A stretch of 64,000 nt of DNA from Kalmusia sp. IMI 367209 (GCA_027946365.1 JAPEUQ010000007.1:620001-684000), one strand, 5' to 3'. Counted from the stretch's first letter, positions 22,746 through 36,011 are shown. Program-made: numbers and translations. The notes: generated by a model from the letters alone, not told the origin.

Positions 22746-25104
22746 ATGGCGCTCACTAGTGGCTGGCTACCACGACCTATAGCCTCGCCCTTGATGCTCC
22801 TGACCTTTTGGATACTCTCGGTAGCGCTTGTCAACGCGCAATCACCAGCGAAGAATGCTGGTCCTGATCCAGTCAAGAGCTTTTGTATGAGATGGTGGTC
22901 ACAATGTAAGAGCTTCTATCGTCGGCTGCATACCTGCGCTGATCAAGGAACTTAGCTGTCATAAAACATGATGTTCTGTACATCGATAGCGGCATTGAAA
23001 AATTCAATGTCTCGGGCGACCTTTATCTTGGGACTAGTAGGTCGCACGTCTCTTTCAGAACACCGGCATTTGCTCAACGTACCTTAGACAACCATATCTT
23101 AAGCATCTCCTTGACCGAAACATGGGACTGGAAGATACCCGCCAACGAAACTGGAGGCCTCAATATCACTATCAAGCGTAAGAACGTTACCAATCCTAAT
23201 ACCGGTACTCCAGTGCCGAACTTCATTCGCGGTCACCTCTTCCATGGACCCGAGAACACGACTGAGATATATAATTTCGGAGGGGCAGCGTACATGTATA
23301 ACCAGTCCTTTGAAGGATGGATACCGCCAGATTCTTCAACGTATCCACTCTGGACTTATGATCCCACCGCAGATGACCCTTGGGACCAACATTCAATCGG
23401 CCAACCATGGCTTCCGAATCACGGTGCAGCAACTGAAGATATCGAGAAGGGTATCGGCTTCTACCTGGGCGGACAGATTGATATGGGTACCTCTACTAAG
23501 ACATTGGACAAGCCATTGAAAGACAATACTCAGAATTTGTATATAGCGCTCGATGGCATGCTGATCATCGATCTGGCAGATAGCACATCGACAAACATAT
23601 CGACATCCACCATGAAGAGGAACACTCCGAGAGTTGGCGGTACATTAGATTACATCGACACTGTAGGGGGTAGTGGCATTCTAGTAGCTCTAGGTGGCCA
23701 GATCCAGACTGACGTACCCGTTGGCGAAGTAACCAACCGAACAAAAGGAGAGCTAGTAAGTGCCATTCTCCCCGTTAACATATATGATTACATTTCTGCT
23801 ACTGCCCTTTATAAGACTGAGTTACTAACCCGATAATCTAGATTGACTTCAACACTGTAGACGTCTTTGACTTAGAATCCTACTATAATGACCCATCTAG
23901 CAACGGTACTTGGTATGAACAAGCCACTACTGGTGATGTACCCCTTCCTCGAATCGACTTCTGTACTGTCTCCGTCGCCGCGCCAGATAATTCTAGTCAG
24001 CACATCTACCTCTACGGTGGAGTCGATCCCGTTAACCGAAAGAACTACGACGACGTCGTCATACTATCAATACCTTCATTCACATGGACGAACGTTTGGC
24101 CCCTAGGCGAGAGCCCTCGATTTGGCCACAACTGCCACCGTGCAGGGAAGCGCCAGATGGCCACAATAGGAGGAAATGACACGAAATCGAAATGCGACTG
24201 GGAACTGAAAGGCGTGGCGTTCCTAGATCTGACAACTATAGAATGGGGCAGCGTGTTCAATGGCAAACAAGACGACTTCAAGGTCCCGAAGAATGTACTC
24301 GGTGCGACGAACGGCACGGCGGATGGGAAAGCGACGATTGGCGAGCCAAAGAAAGGGTGGACGGAGAAGGGACTGGCAGATGTTTTCCGCAAGTCCAGGT
24401 ACCCATTACCCTCGACCTGGATGATTACAACAGACACATCGGAAACAAAGACGAACGTTGGTGCCATCGCGGGTGGCGTCGTAGGCGGCGTCGCAGCCCT
24501 TGCGCTCATTGCAGGAGGCATCTTCCTCTGGCATCGCCGACGCGTTAAAGCTCGGTCCCCCAACGAACTCCACGGCGACGACGTCCCTCGTCCGGGCTCG
24601 GGCACCTCTGAGAAGAGTAAGCACGAATTGCAGGGGATCAACGACAACGACCCTGCCGAACTCCCTGGCCCTGAAGCAGTCGAGTTGAACGCGCCGAGGG
24701 AGTTCGTGGAAGCAGACCACGACACAGCGACGCGTGCGGCGGAGCTACCAGGCACAAACGTCGCCGCAGGCGGCGTACATGGAGTGCCAATTGTCAGGAC
24801 ACCGGGTGATGACCTACCAGAGAGTCCGGAGTACACACCTGGTCTGAAACGACCGGCAAGTGTAAAGGGTTCGAGGCGGAGGAGGAGGTCGAGCGAGGCG
24901 GCAAGAGAGGCACAACAATCGGCTAGCGAGACACAACAACAGAAGGAGTCGAAAGAAGACTACTTCAGCACGTCGGCGGAAGAAGCATCTCAATCTGCAG
25001 AGGCTACGAAGAGCGAAGAACAGTTCCAGACACCGCTTAAGCAGACGCCTACACAGCCGCCGGAGGAGACATCGACGAAGCATTTACCGGGCACGGCATT
25101 ATAA
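22746..25104 (+). CDS. Kelch-repeat single-pass membrane protein
   Basis: Four exons: 22746-22905, 22956-23036, 23088-23755, 23842-25104, total 723 aa. The N-terminus is a signal peptide (hydrophobic core LMLLTFWILSVALVNA, cleavage before QSPAKNA). The ectodomain has kelch-like blades (VLYIDSG, IYNFGGAAYMY, IYLYGGVDPVN, FGHNCHRAG..MATIGGND) and many N-glycosylation sites. A transmembrane helix (residues 509-533) is followed by basic HRRRVK and a long Glu/Pro/Ser/Thr-rich cytoplasmic tail of about 190 residues. This fungal family is thought to act at the cell surface; ligand unknown. The second intron (51 bp, no stop in frame) could be retained without breaking the frame. I splice it because LYLGTNNHILSISL is the expected first-blade sequence. 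Confidence 0.85.
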
Positions 25105-25822
25105 GACCGTATCTTATTGTCTCTCACACTCACGTGGTTGGGGTCTTACCTTGCCATCACCACTCTATCACGTGTCGTCTCAATGCGGGACCTCATCATG
25201 TCCGTACACTCTGCATTCATATGACCTTTCATGAGGCAACACACACACACACACCACGATTCAAAGCTCGATTTCTGAGCTGGCGCTATACAAGGGTAAT
25301 ACTTACTTTTTCTCTGCTTCATGCATCGAGCTGGAAACAAAAGTTGGTCCGGAGGGTTGGAGTCCGTGGGTCTTTCTTACGATCTTTTGGCATGCTATAT
25401 ACCCACTTTAGCGCACTTAGGTAGTTTTTCCTTCTTCTTATCGGGGTGTTAAGGGAGGCGGCGCAGTGCAAGACCTTTTTACGTCCATGTAATGTTTGTT
25501 TGTTGGTTGTCTAGAGACGGCGGGTGTCGACCAGGGTACACAATACGACATAAATTTTTGTGATGAATTTGATTTGTGTAGCAATCGGTATGGTATCTCT
25601 ATATATGATGTTATCTACTTCGTACATGAAAAAGTGCCCGTACAATGCCTCTTAGACCCCATTAATCCACATAATGCGTGGCCTACCCTAGCGCCGTGAA
25701 TTCATGAACATAGGAGAGAAAATGGTATCTGTGCCACGAGCGGATGATATAGTAGCGAGTCTACACAAGAAAAAAAAAGAATAGAGGGTCGATAAGAATG
25801 TATGATATGGAGTAGAGAGCAA
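25105..25822. other. Intergenic region between convergent genes
   Basis: About 0.7 kb between two 3' ends, with a short (AC)n run near 25240. Nothing else seen. Confidence 0.5.
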
Positions 25823-27033
25823 CTATCCAAAGACTCTGAGAAAGCCCCACAGCCCTACGCCACAGAGAGCGGGAATAGTGAGATTGTCGTCCCACCCAAA
25901 CAGATCAACGGCTTCACTTGCGCTCGCTACGATGCCTGCCCAGACGGACATGGCGCCCAGCTCTAGATAGCCCGTCACGGAGCTCTCTGCGACAGACAAC
26001 GCAAGCGTCTCGCGGGCGTTTGCGGGGAGCGCGAGAACGCCTTGGTACGCGAATGCGTTCTCGCCCGTATTGTACTCTGCGTAGATAGGCGCCAGCCAGC
26101 CCCAGAAGAGCGCCGCCGTGATGATACCCGTGGCGCACGCGGCAATCGATCCGGCGAGCGACTTGCCCTTTCTCACGCGCCATGTGCGATGGCCCCAGAG
26201 GCGGCCGAACGTCGAAGCTGCCGTGTCGCACCAGCTGAGCAGCAAGACGCTCATGACGCCGATGTCTTTGGGGAAGAAGCGCAGGACGATCCAGGCTCCA
26301 AGAAGGTACGAGATGACGCCGTTCCAGCCATCGACCTCGGACTCGCGCATCAGGGCGCCCAAGCACCGGATATAGAAGCGGTTGACCTGCCAGTATCTGT
26401 GGCGGATGAAGTCGGTTGCGGCGATGGGGATGAGGAGGGTGAGGAGGACAGGATGGATTTGGTCGGGTTGGCGGCCGGTGCAGTAGAGGAAGATGGTGAG
26501 GAAGCCGATGGAGACGTGGAGGATTTTGCGGGGGACTTCGTGTCGGTGGATCTGTGTCTCATTAGCCCCGCTGCCAACCACCTCCCAGACAACTGGTAAC
26601 TTACAAAAGACCTCCACTTTTGATGGATGGGTATCAGGCCCAGCGGACTCGGACTCCTACTCATTTCGCGCCAGTAATTCTTGTTCGCCGCCGCAGGCGA
26701 CAAGTGCCCGTTCACCGTCCCATTCGTAAGCGTAAGGTCCGCCTTCTTTGCCTTACTGTTCCCGTTCATCTGCCGCTTCGCCGTCAGCCCGCTCATGCGC
26801 CGCCGCCGTCCCTCGCGGATGGGACTTCGACTCCTAGCCCTAGCCCTCTTCTCTGGATCTGAGCCCGACGAGTCTTCGTCGATGGGTGGCGGCGATGTGA
26901 GCCTTTGCTTGCGGCTCGCCGAGCGCGTCACAGGGCCGAAGTACCCCTCTTTGCCGCTGGTTTCTGAGGGCGTGGGCGACGGCGAGATTACGCGCGGCGT
27001 GTGCGGGATCTGGTAGTTGCGTGAGGAAGCCAT
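25823..27033 (-). CDS. DGK1: CTP-dependent diacylglycerol kinase, Dgk1-like (ER/nuclear membrane)
   Basis: Two exons on the minus strand: 27033-26605 and 26551-25823 (53-bp intron), 385 aa. The first 130 residues are soluble, with Ser/Pro and Arg/Ser-rich tracts suggesting phosphorylation. They lead to a membrane domain starting IHRHEVPRKILHVSIGF and containing several helices, WNGVISYLLGAW, LLLSWCDTAASTFGRLWG and KGKSLAGSIAA. This matches the Dgk1/phosphatidate cytidylyltransferase-like family, which makes phosphatidate from diacylglycerol using CTP and opposes Pah1 in controlling nuclear membrane growth. The start at 27033 is preferred over the in-frame Met at 27462, because the extra sequence is low-complexity and the gene is divergent from SPB4. 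Confidence 0.87.
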
Positions 27034-27846
27034 GGCTTGCTGCCAGCAGAGCGGGAACGCGGGGAGCGGAGCAGCGCGGATGAGCCCGGTAATTGCCTTC
27101 TCGCTCTCTAAACAAAATTCCGGAAAGTAGCTGAAGAAAAAGAAGCGTTCCGAGAGTTGCGGGTGCGGCGCGTAAAAAGGCGTGGGCTGAGCGTCTGGGT
27201 GCGCGGCCGCTATGGTGGCTTCGACATGCGCGTGTGCGACGTGCGTCAGGGTATCGTATACGAATTCGTCCGGACGAGTACTTCGCGCATCGTCCTGTGG
27301 CGGGGAATGTGCGGGAGAGGCCACCGTGGTGACTTGCGGGCGCGTACGGTGAGCCTCGATTACGTGTGTGGGGTGGGTATAAAGGGGTGGGAGATTATGA
27401 ATGTTTTGTTGTTCAGGCGGATATTTTTGCAGGCGGCCGTTCCGGGCAGGGAAGCTCGTCACTCATGCGCTGCGGATCGTGACTGGGGGGCTACCCGGCT
27501 TGGCGGTGAGATCAGGGTGCTTTTTTCTTGATTCTGGAAGTTTTGGGGGGCGTATCCCAGGCTATCTAGGGAGCGAGAGCAAGGCCTCTGTAGAACTCTT
27601 GTCTAGAGCCTGGCAAAAGCTTGTCTGTTGCTCAATTGAAGGGGCCACGTGCATTATCTTACAACCATCGTAAGCATGTGATTGATCGATTGATGCACCG
27701 CCACTGGATTTGCCACAGAGCTGCGCCACAGCGCTATAATTTTCTGGCCCAACTCTGCCGCCCGTCACAGATCCACAGCATCAGCACCGCCAACTGGGCG
27801 CCCTAAGAAAAGGACTTGGACCTATATAGGCATCGAGAAGCTCAAT
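27034..27846. promoter_or_regulatory. Shared upstream region of DGK1 and SPB4
   Basis: About 0.8 kb between two divergent start codons. No clear promoter motif beyond a possible TATA-like CTATATAGG near 27820, about 25 bp before the SPB4 start. Confidence 0.45.
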
Positions 27847-29784
27847 ATGGCGCCCCAAACGAGAGTTGAGAGGCAGTGGAGCGCCTTGACGCCCCCGTTA
27901 TCAGAATGGATTCTGGACGCCATCTCCGCCATGGGGTTTGCGAAAACGACCCCAGTACAGCACGCCGCTATTCCATTATTCATGGGAAACAAAGATGTAG
28001 TTGTAGAAGCTGTCACGGGATCGGGGAAGACATTAGCGTAAGTTGATATCATTGTTATGAAGAGCATCCCTCTGAAACATCCTAGCTTCCTCATACCAAT
28101 GGTTGAGCGCCTACTTCGACTAGATGCACCCTTGAAGAAGAATCACGTTGGAGCGATTATAATATCACCGACACGAGAATTGGCGACCCAAATCCACACT
28201 GTGCTCCTGTCGCTGCTTAAGTTCCATGCTCCATCGGCGGCTGTCATGCAGACCAAAGACGACGAAGATTCCGACATGGAGGACGCAGATGCCCCGCCCC
28301 TTCCCACTTTCCCTCCTGGAACCCTCAAAATTGTGCCCCAGCTACTTTTAGGTGGCACAGTCACCCCCGCTCAGGATTTAAGCGCTTTTTTGAGAAATTC
28401 ACCCAACATACTCATCGGCACCCCTGGTCGTCTGTTGGAACTTTTATCATCACCCCATGTTCATTGTCCGCAGTCCTCGTTTGATGCGCTAGTGCTGGAT
28501 GAAGCGGATCGACTCCTGGATCTCGGCTTCAAGGATGATCTACAGAAGATACTTTCGAGATTACCGAAACAGCGACGAACAGGCCTTTTCAGCGCCAGTG
28601 TAAGTGAAGCTGTTGATCAGCTTATCCGCGTAGGACTTCGCAATCCGGTGCGCATCGCTGTCAAAGTCAAAGCGAGAGCTGCACCGAAAGACGGCGAAGA
28701 GGGCAAAATCGAGGACAAGCGGACACCAGCGAGTCTCCAGATGTCCTATCTTGTCATGCCACCTTCGCACAAAATCCCAGCTATCAAGAAGCTACTGGCA
28801 ACGCTACAACCGCAACCACAGAAGGTCATTCTCTATCTAGCAACCTGCTACTCCGTTGACTACTTTCAACACGTGCTTCCCTCCGTCCTCCAAAACCACG
28901 CCATCATCCCCCTCCATGGCAAGCATCCCGACAAAGTCCGCCGCAAGAATTTCGCCAAATTTGTCGATAGCATGACTCCCTCCATCCTTCTCACTACTGA
29001 CGTTGCCGCTCGTGGCCTCGACATTCCCGCTGTGGACCTTGTCCTACAAATCGACCCTCCAAGCGATCCAAAAACGTTCATCCACCGCTGCGGCCGCGCA
29101 GGACGCGCAGGACGGAAAGGACTAGCAGTTACTTTCCTTACTCCAGGTCGCGAGGAAGACTACATCGAGTTCCTTCGCATACGACAGACGCCGATTGCGC
29201 CGCTCACGACACCCAACATCACTGTCGCGTCTGTGGACGCAGACGCAGTAAGCAAGAAGATGAGGAATGAAGCTAGGAATGACAGAGCGGTTTTTGACAA
29301 GGCTCAGCGTGGATTTGTATCTTGGGTCCGCGCATACAGTAAGCACACCGCCAGCTCCATTTTTCGCGTCACAGACCTCGACTGGGAGGACCTTGGTCAC
29401 GCATGGGGTCTCCTCCGCCTGCCCAGCATGCCTGAACTCAAAAAGTTCGAAGGAGATCGGAGTCTTGGGACTGACCTGGAACTCGACACTCTCGCGTATA
29501 AGGATAAAGTGCGCGAGAAGCAACGGCAAGAGGAGCTCAACGGCGAAGGCGAAAAGGTGGAAAGGAGAGGAAAGAAGAAGGAGGCCACACCGTGGACGCA
29601 AAAGATAGAGCAGAGAGCAACGAAAGAGGTACGCAGAGAGAAGAAAGTAAAGAAGAGGGAACATGAGCGCGTGGCGAAGTTGACGGATGAGGAGAGAAAG
29701 AAGGAGGATGATTTGCAGAAGATGATTGAGCAGGTCAGAAAAAAGGTCGTAGAGGAGGAAGAGTTTGAGGGCTTTAGTGATTGA
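27847..29784 (+). CDS. SPB4: DEAD-box ATP-dependent RNA helicase Spb4 (60S ribosome biogenesis)
   Basis: Two exons: 27847-28037 and 28086-29784 (48-bp intron splitting the Ala codon of GSGKTLA), 629 aa (yeast Spb4 606). Motifs in order: Q-motif region [13 protein letters not shown], Walker A AVTGSGKT (55-62), [17 protein letters not shown] (202-205, [13 protein letters not shown]), SAS in place of SAT (233-235), [15 protein letters not shown] (397-404). The SAS variant and lysine-rich C-terminus with coiled-coil character fit Spb4/DDX55. The protein works in the nucleolus on late 27S pre-rRNA processing and 60S assembly. Confidence 0.92.
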
Positions 29785-29869
29785 GTAGGTTGGGAGTGAA
29801 TAGCCTAAAGATGATCTTTCGCAATTACTACCTTTTCTGTCAGTAATCTGCGTCAGTAGATCACTAGGT

Positions 29870-29920
29870 TGCGTGCAAGCTATGTGTATGTATATCACGT
29901 CTTGGGGTAATACAACATGC
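29870..29920 (+). repeat. Dispersed element, copy E
   Basis: TATGTATATCACGTCTTGGG followed by GTAATACAACATGC, about 90 bp after the SPB4 stop codon. Confidence 0.5.
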
Positions 29921-30615
29921 TTTCCAGCGGCGAAAGTCGCGTAATGTACGTCCAAGATATGGAACGGTGTATGATAAAGATGGAATAGGCTCTGTTTGCG
30001 AGGTTTTTGGGCACTTCCTATGGACCGAATAAGCTTAGCTTACGCATCGCCCAAAAGGTGAAAAGCAAGTGTGAATATCGCATTCCGGATAGGCCTTTCG
30101 TATTGCTCGCATCTCCTACCAATCTGGGCCACGAAACGTGAGGCTAGGTCACGTGCCGGCATCGCGCAGTCGGGTCGGGTCTGCCGGGCGCGGATATTTG
30201 CTCAAAGGGAGCTCGCGGTATCGTAAAAGCCGAATCCGCATGTTTCGAGTAGGTGGGAAACCTGTGGGACCGGCGCAGGGGGGTTAGTCGAAGCTGCGCT
30301 AGGCTTACACAGTACGGGGCAAGGGCACCTCCTGCAATCCGTTTGTGGTTCGATGCGACATGGGTCTGCTGGCTCGGAGGCTGGTCCCGGGGCGATTGGA
30401 CGTCCAACGCATCGCCTGCACTGCCTCGGTAATGGCCGCTGTGTAACAATGGTAAAGTCCCTAAGCGTGAGGTGTGCGGGATGCGGCATTTGTTTGCAAG
30501 CCAAGTCAGAGGTCCTTGGACAGCCACTGATACATGATGATTCGATGAACACTTTCGACAGACGCTGAGTCTTCCTCCCGCTGAGCGTGTTGAGCAGGGA
30601 AGGTCATGGATGATG

Positions 30616-30728
30616 GAACCACTTGGGGTGAGCCACTTGGGATAAACCACCTGGGGTGAGCCACTTGGGATGAGCCACCTATGATGAGCCACTTGGGATA
30701 AACCACTCAGGATGGAACCACTCAGGAT
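30616..30728 (+). repeat. Minisatellite, 14-bp unit, about 8 copies
   Basis: Tandem units of the type GAGCCACTTGGGAT with point variants (GAACC, AAACC, ACTCAGGAT). The units are diverged from one another, so the array is not very recent. Confidence 0.85.
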
Positions 30729-32125
30729 GCTGTAACTAACCTCACTTGTCGACCGAGCAGATTGGCTAGGATGAGTACCACTTCGGAATGCTGACACCAA
30801 CCTTAGCAAATCCGGAAGAGATCAATGATTGCGCTAGTGGGGATGCCACGTCACGTGCTACTCATTCCTCGCGCACGCCGGGCCGCGGCGCGTGCACCGA
30901 ATCGCGTCGCTCGCGGGACTCGGAAGCTTCTTTGCACCACCACCACCACATACCATTGCGTCCTCTTGTTGCCGTCTCCGCCCCAGCATCCTCTCGGCCA
31001 GGCTGAGTCTCGTTGCAGATGTCGCGCGGCCCCATGGCTTTCACCTGATGCCCAATGGGCCCAGTGCGCAGCCTGTGGCAGCCATTGGGCTCGACTCCCT
31101 CATCATCACTCCGACTCCGAGGGCTTTTTTTGCTCTCGAGAACTGCTGCTCTCCCGCTAACACCGCGCTCCGGCGCTGTACTGACTGTCGCTGCAGCCAA
31201 GGCTTAGTCGGCCGTCTCTGCTGCGCCTGCTGGCCGGCCTCCAGACGCTCCCCCTGCCTTCGCCCTGCACTTGGCGTCCACGAGGCCAGCCTTCGGTCCT
31301 GAAACGGATGCGATCGCCACACAGCGACAGGCGCCGCGCTCCCCGCCAGAGCTTGTTTGTGCTGACGTCGCTGCTTCCTGGGCGCGCTGCGATCGATCTC
31401 TGCGGCGTCGAGCAGGCCTCGAGCCTGTCAAAGGGTCCTGGAGTCCTGGACCCTTGCTATCTCCGCGATGCCTCCTGCAGTGCACACCGCGCGTCTCTGG
31501 ATCTCTTCTCGGCGTTTTCCAGTGATGGCTTGGAGCAGTTCAACACGCTGTTCTGTTGCTCAGCTGGTGACATCAGAAATGCTTAGATGCAACGCTGGAT
31601 GGCTGCCGCGCAGGGCTAGACCGTCGCTTGCACGGGGTCTACGTGTGGTGCGAGGATGACGACGGCCACAACCCTCTCTGCTGGTGCTTGGCTGCTGCGC
31701 GGACGCTGGCCGGCGGTGCGATTCTCGAAAGCGTGCCGCTGAGAGTCCTTGTGCCTGCAGGCTGCCCGCGCTCTGACCCCTTCATCCCGCACTTATTCAC
31801 CGCGCTCCCCACCTACCTAATAACCTGGCGCCACTCCCCTCGCTGTCTCGTGCTGCTGCTTTCCATACTGCTTTCCACACTTTTGAAGCGTCTCCTTCAT
31901 CCCTCCAAGCATTCTGGCAGCGTTCTCGTCTCAAGCCTTCGTGTCATACATCGCTCTTTTCGCTCATTCTAGCACTCCGAGTATATGTGCACCAGTCGGC
32001 GTCTCTCTGCTCGCAAAGAAAGTCGACTCGTACGCCCGATATGGCTGAGGGTATGCATTCTCTAGTATCATCTCTAAGAAGTTGAGAATTGATCCATTAT
32101 CCTGCTAGCCACCATCGAAAGCTCC

Positions 32126-33212
32126 ATGAGTGACCACGCCGAGTCATCCACTGCCGCCACGGCAGCCACCTCTACCATGCTCTCACGCAACGACGACCAC
32201 ATGACTGTTGCGCTGCGTAGCGACCGCTCCATCAGTCTAGACGATCTCGTCTACCTTAACCAAACTGCCCCGCGCACTCACGACATCCCATCTTCGTTGG
32301 GCACCCTCACAACCACCGTTTTCAGCTCTCAGAAAGAATCCAGCGTCACCAAACCGACGTCGGCAGGCACAAGCTATGTCATCGATGGCTACAATGGCAA
32401 GGGCAAGGGCAAGGCCGTTGTGACCTATGCATCCTCCTTGTCGGCTACGCATGGATCAGGTTCTGAAGCGGAAGCCGAACAGGATAACGCCCTTTTTGGC
32501 GTTGGGGACCAATTCGAAATCAACCCCCTCAAAGGCGCGGCGAAGGCTCGTAAGCGACCGCGGGTGAACAGAAAGCCGAAGTCCAAGAAGCCTGTTCTCG
32601 TCATTCATCAGCAGCAGCCTGTTCCAATGTCCTCCGACATGGACGTGGAGGCCGTCATCGAGCAAAGCTCTCGTCGCAGCAGCAAAGGTACGCACGCATA
32701 CAGCCAGAAGACGAAAGTTTGAGGGGTTTTGCACTCATGTATCATGTTCCCTGGGGTAGTTCAAAGCTTAATGCGCCCTTAAACCCTTGCCTTAATACTG
32801 TACCGCGCTAATTGCTGTCGCAGAGACAAAGTATCTCCGGCATCGCCAGCTCAAGAAATCGGACAATCGACTGTCCTTGACTGACGAGGAGCGCGTCGTG
32901 CATGCTAATGAGGCCAATCCTGCGCGCCGCTTCTCGCGTGCACGCCTCAACGTTATCATTGTTCTTTGTGCTTTCATCGCTCTCACGTTCGCTTTTTCGG
33001 TGTTCGCTGCTCATCACACAGGCAAAGGGCGACTCGCTTGCACCAAAGGCATTATTTTCTCGGCTACAGTTCTTATCTCCGTTTCTACAGTTCTCGCCAT
33101 GACATTGGCGAGGCTCGCTTTGCAGGAGGCTCTGCTCGCGGGCTTGTTGGAGTTCCTCATCGGCTTCGCCCTAGTCATCGAAATTCACGATTTTATGGGA
33201 CACAGCCCTTGA
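32126..33212 (+). CDS. Small membrane protein of unknown function
   Basis: Two exons: 32126-32687 and 32824-33212, 316 aa. The 136-bp intron is long for this window and contains a copy of the dispersed element. The N-terminal 190 residues are soluble, Ser/Thr-rich, with a basic patch (ARKRPRVNRKPKSKKP) that could be a nuclear signal. The C-terminal part is hydrophobic, with helices at about 230-250 and 264-285 and perhaps a third at 289-307. An alternative start is possible: ATG at 32041, a 10-nt first exon and a 58-bp intron, which would add nine residues (MAEATIESS) in frame. I do not recognise the family. Confidence 0.6.
32717..32775 (+). repeat. Dispersed element inside an intron, copy F
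   Basis: GTTTGAGGGGTTTTGCACTC, then ATGTATCATGTTCCCTGGGG, then TAGTTCAAAGCTTAATGC. It lies fully within the intron 32688-32823 and is the copy closest to copy A. Confidence 0.65.
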
Positions 33213-36011
33213 CCCTCGTCTCCGCCAGCTTTGCGTGCATACGACCAGATCGGCTTCGACGACACCATGCTGGCTGGGTTTGTATGCCTGCCTTGCCCTA
33301 CCTAAGCTTTCCGAGAACTCATGCTAAAAGTCGCACCGATTCCATGCTTCGAGTCCAAACTGTGTTGCATCCGTTCGGGAATTGCACACGCATAGGGTTT
33401 GGCGCATCTTGGGCGCTCAATCTTCATATCCATTTCGTTTCGTCGCCCAGCTACATCTACAATACGAATTTAATGCATTTTGAAATATTACATCAAATAT
33501 ACGCTCGTTCATATTCATGTCATGATGAGTCGCGCAACTCGCGGCAGCCTCACAGTGTTGACGGAAAGCATCGTCAGCCCGACCTCCGAGTCGCCACTGT
33601 GCGAGCCGGAGCGCACATGGCGAAGATTCGGGTTCGTTGCCTAACTAACCGGCCTGAGGCCGCACTCAAGCTCCGTCTTTGCGCCCAGCATCGTGCACAG
33701 CATCAGGGCAGTGCAACAGTCGCACTGCCTCGAAGCCACCAATACCAGCACAAACGGAGTGCAGCACCAAAGTCTCCGCGCACTGCACAGCAGATAAAAC
33801 GCAGGCGCAGATGAAAATTTTTTCAAACGCGTGGAGGCTGGCGACGGTTGCCTGCTTGCATCCGAATCTGGCTTGGAGCAGGGATGGTTGCGTTTACCAT
33901 CTTCTGCTACCTGATTGGGGAAATGTCATTCGCTTTCCCCTTTCTTGACATTGAGTGGGTCCGCGTAAATCTCAGGCCAGTTCGGCAGGCCGTTGTCCTA
34001 TCGAATGTGCGATGCCCAGTCATACCCGACCACGCGCAATTGGCGATGTACTGTGCGGAGCAACGCGAGGTCGCCTGACTGTTCGGTAGGATCAAAGACC
34101 ATGTCGGACGTGCGACTTCTCCCGACAGACGCAGGTACCGCCAACTAGACTAGACGTGACACATGATCCAGTGGAAGTTCTTCCGACGTGAAATGCCTCC
34201 AAGACAGGCCACGCCTTCGATGCCTTCGCAATTTGCTGACTTGAGGAGGAGGTAGCAAGCAAGGCAGGGGCCCAAGCCATCGAGCGAGAGGGACTCGTTG
34301 ACAAGCCAAGAGCGCGTCTGTGAGCCACTGCTACCTCACGTATGCTGCAGGGTACAGAGATCAGATAGTAGTCTGTGCGTACTACATATGATCTCTTGGC
34401 GTTGGTGTAACTGGCTGCGTCGATGGTCGAGTGGAATTTCTGTGATGCAGGCAATCCCTCTCGAGCGCTGTCGTGGCGCGCTGCAGAGCCCCGCTCGGTG
34501 TCATACAGCATTCGCATATTCCTCACGCCCACGTAGTGCCTGGCATGCGCAGCCTGGCAACCTCTGCACGATCGAATCCGCCGCATTCGTTGCTTTGGAA
34601 CCTCCACGCCTATCGTAGTACCGGTAGCTGTTGCTCCCTAATCTGGCTCGACTTTCCGCAGATTGCGAGCAGGTATAGCCTTCTTCTGCCGTGGTTGAAG
34701 CTGTTCACTATGTAGTAGCCGGACTGAAGGCGGTAATCACAGGACCGAATCCAGGGACAGTCCTATCATTTACCCGGCTAGTTCGGCACGGCATCCAATC
34801 CCTCTACGAAAGGATAAGCCGCGCCCGAACGCCAACAAGTGGATGAAAGACAGGTTTACGTGGGTGCATGCACACAGTGGCAAAGTGGACACCATTCCCC
34901 CGATCGACGCCATCCCAGCCGTTGCATGCGGGCTTGTGCGCCTCGTAAGGCGGCGTTACGCCATTGCCAGGGGTGGTCGAATCTCCGAACCTTGCCTGTA
35001 TTCGATGGAATATTCGAAGGCTTGTTGTGCATGCTTCCGCGATCCCCGATTCAACGTGTGATCCCGGTTGCAGGTCGTCCATCAGCCGACCACACAGCAG
35101 GGGCGCTTAAGCTGCAGTCAACATGCAGGAGTTTGGCTTGCATACAACAGCACTTTTCATCCCCCTTTGATGCTGCTAGCGCTGACGCTCAGGAGCAACG
35201 CAATCATCAATCGATAAGGAAATCACGAGGAATCCGTCTCCACCTATTTCCCCCACGAGGAAATGTTGCAGCCAAGCGGCGCTGCAGCATCTCCGCTGCT
35301 GCAGACACGCACCCACCCACCCGTTTACCCACCGCCCACCGCCCACCCCACACATCCATTGGCACATCTGCACGCAGCAGGAGATGCAGCTAATTTCAGG
35401 TTGCAGGTGCAGATGCAGGTTTGTCACGGTTGCGCCTGTGTCGGCTGCTCTCTCTCGCCGCCATCTACCAGCTCCACGCTAGACCGGTGAAGCTGTAAAT
35501 TGGTCTTGCGACATGTGGCGTTTGGTTCGAAGACTGCACGCACGGCCATTCCCTCTGAATCTGTTGGGCAGAATCGTTCGAGTCAATCGGCGCTGAGCTC
35601 AAAGCGCGCTGGCGGTCCTGAGTGGCACAAGGGGTTCGTCGCCCCGGCCCTAGGGCGTGGGGAAGGTTCACGATTCGACGATGACTGGAAGGGCGGTGGC
35701 AGGCCTTCTTGAGGCTCGGTGCGGACGTCAAGGAACAGCTCACCTGGCGGTTTATAAAGAGACGCGCGTGCGCACTTCCGAGATCGTTGATGCTGCTTGT
35801 TGGATTTTGTCAAAGCTGACGAGGCACACCCACCCACCCTAATCGTCACTCACGCCTTACCGCCTAGTGCACGCAAAAGCACGCCTTTCACCCTTGGCCA
35901 GACGCGCACCACGTCTATAACGGCCCCATTCTCTTCAGACTCGGTCTTGTGCTGTCCGCTCCTGAGGCCATCGTGATATCCGCCACTACCAAGCATTAGA
36001 CACCGTCAACC

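Larger units (their letters stand above)
29785..32125. other. 2.3-kb non-coding region
   Basis: It contains a dispersed element copy just after SPB4, a 14-bp minisatellite at 30616-30728, and a very GC-rich stretch (about 30840-31780) with open frames on several strands but no protein-like sequence. The last 300 bp are CT-rich, as expected of a promoter or 5' UTR for the next gene. Confidence 0.5.

Noticed and set aside
30144..30809. Minus-strand open frame of 221 codons
   Set aside because: Much of it is translation of the 14-bp minisatellite; no protein-like sequence elsewhere.
30825..31972. Several overlapping open frames on both strands
   Set aside because: GC-rich DNA with few stop codons; frames overlap, with Cys/Arg/Ser/Pro-rich low-complexity products and no motif.
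32966..33814. Plus-strand open frame of 282 codons
   Set aside because: It overlaps the second exon of the membrane protein gene in another frame and runs into non-coding sequence.
34092..34607. Minus-strand open frame of 171 codons
   Set aside because: No motif, biased composition, equally long open frames on the opposite strand.
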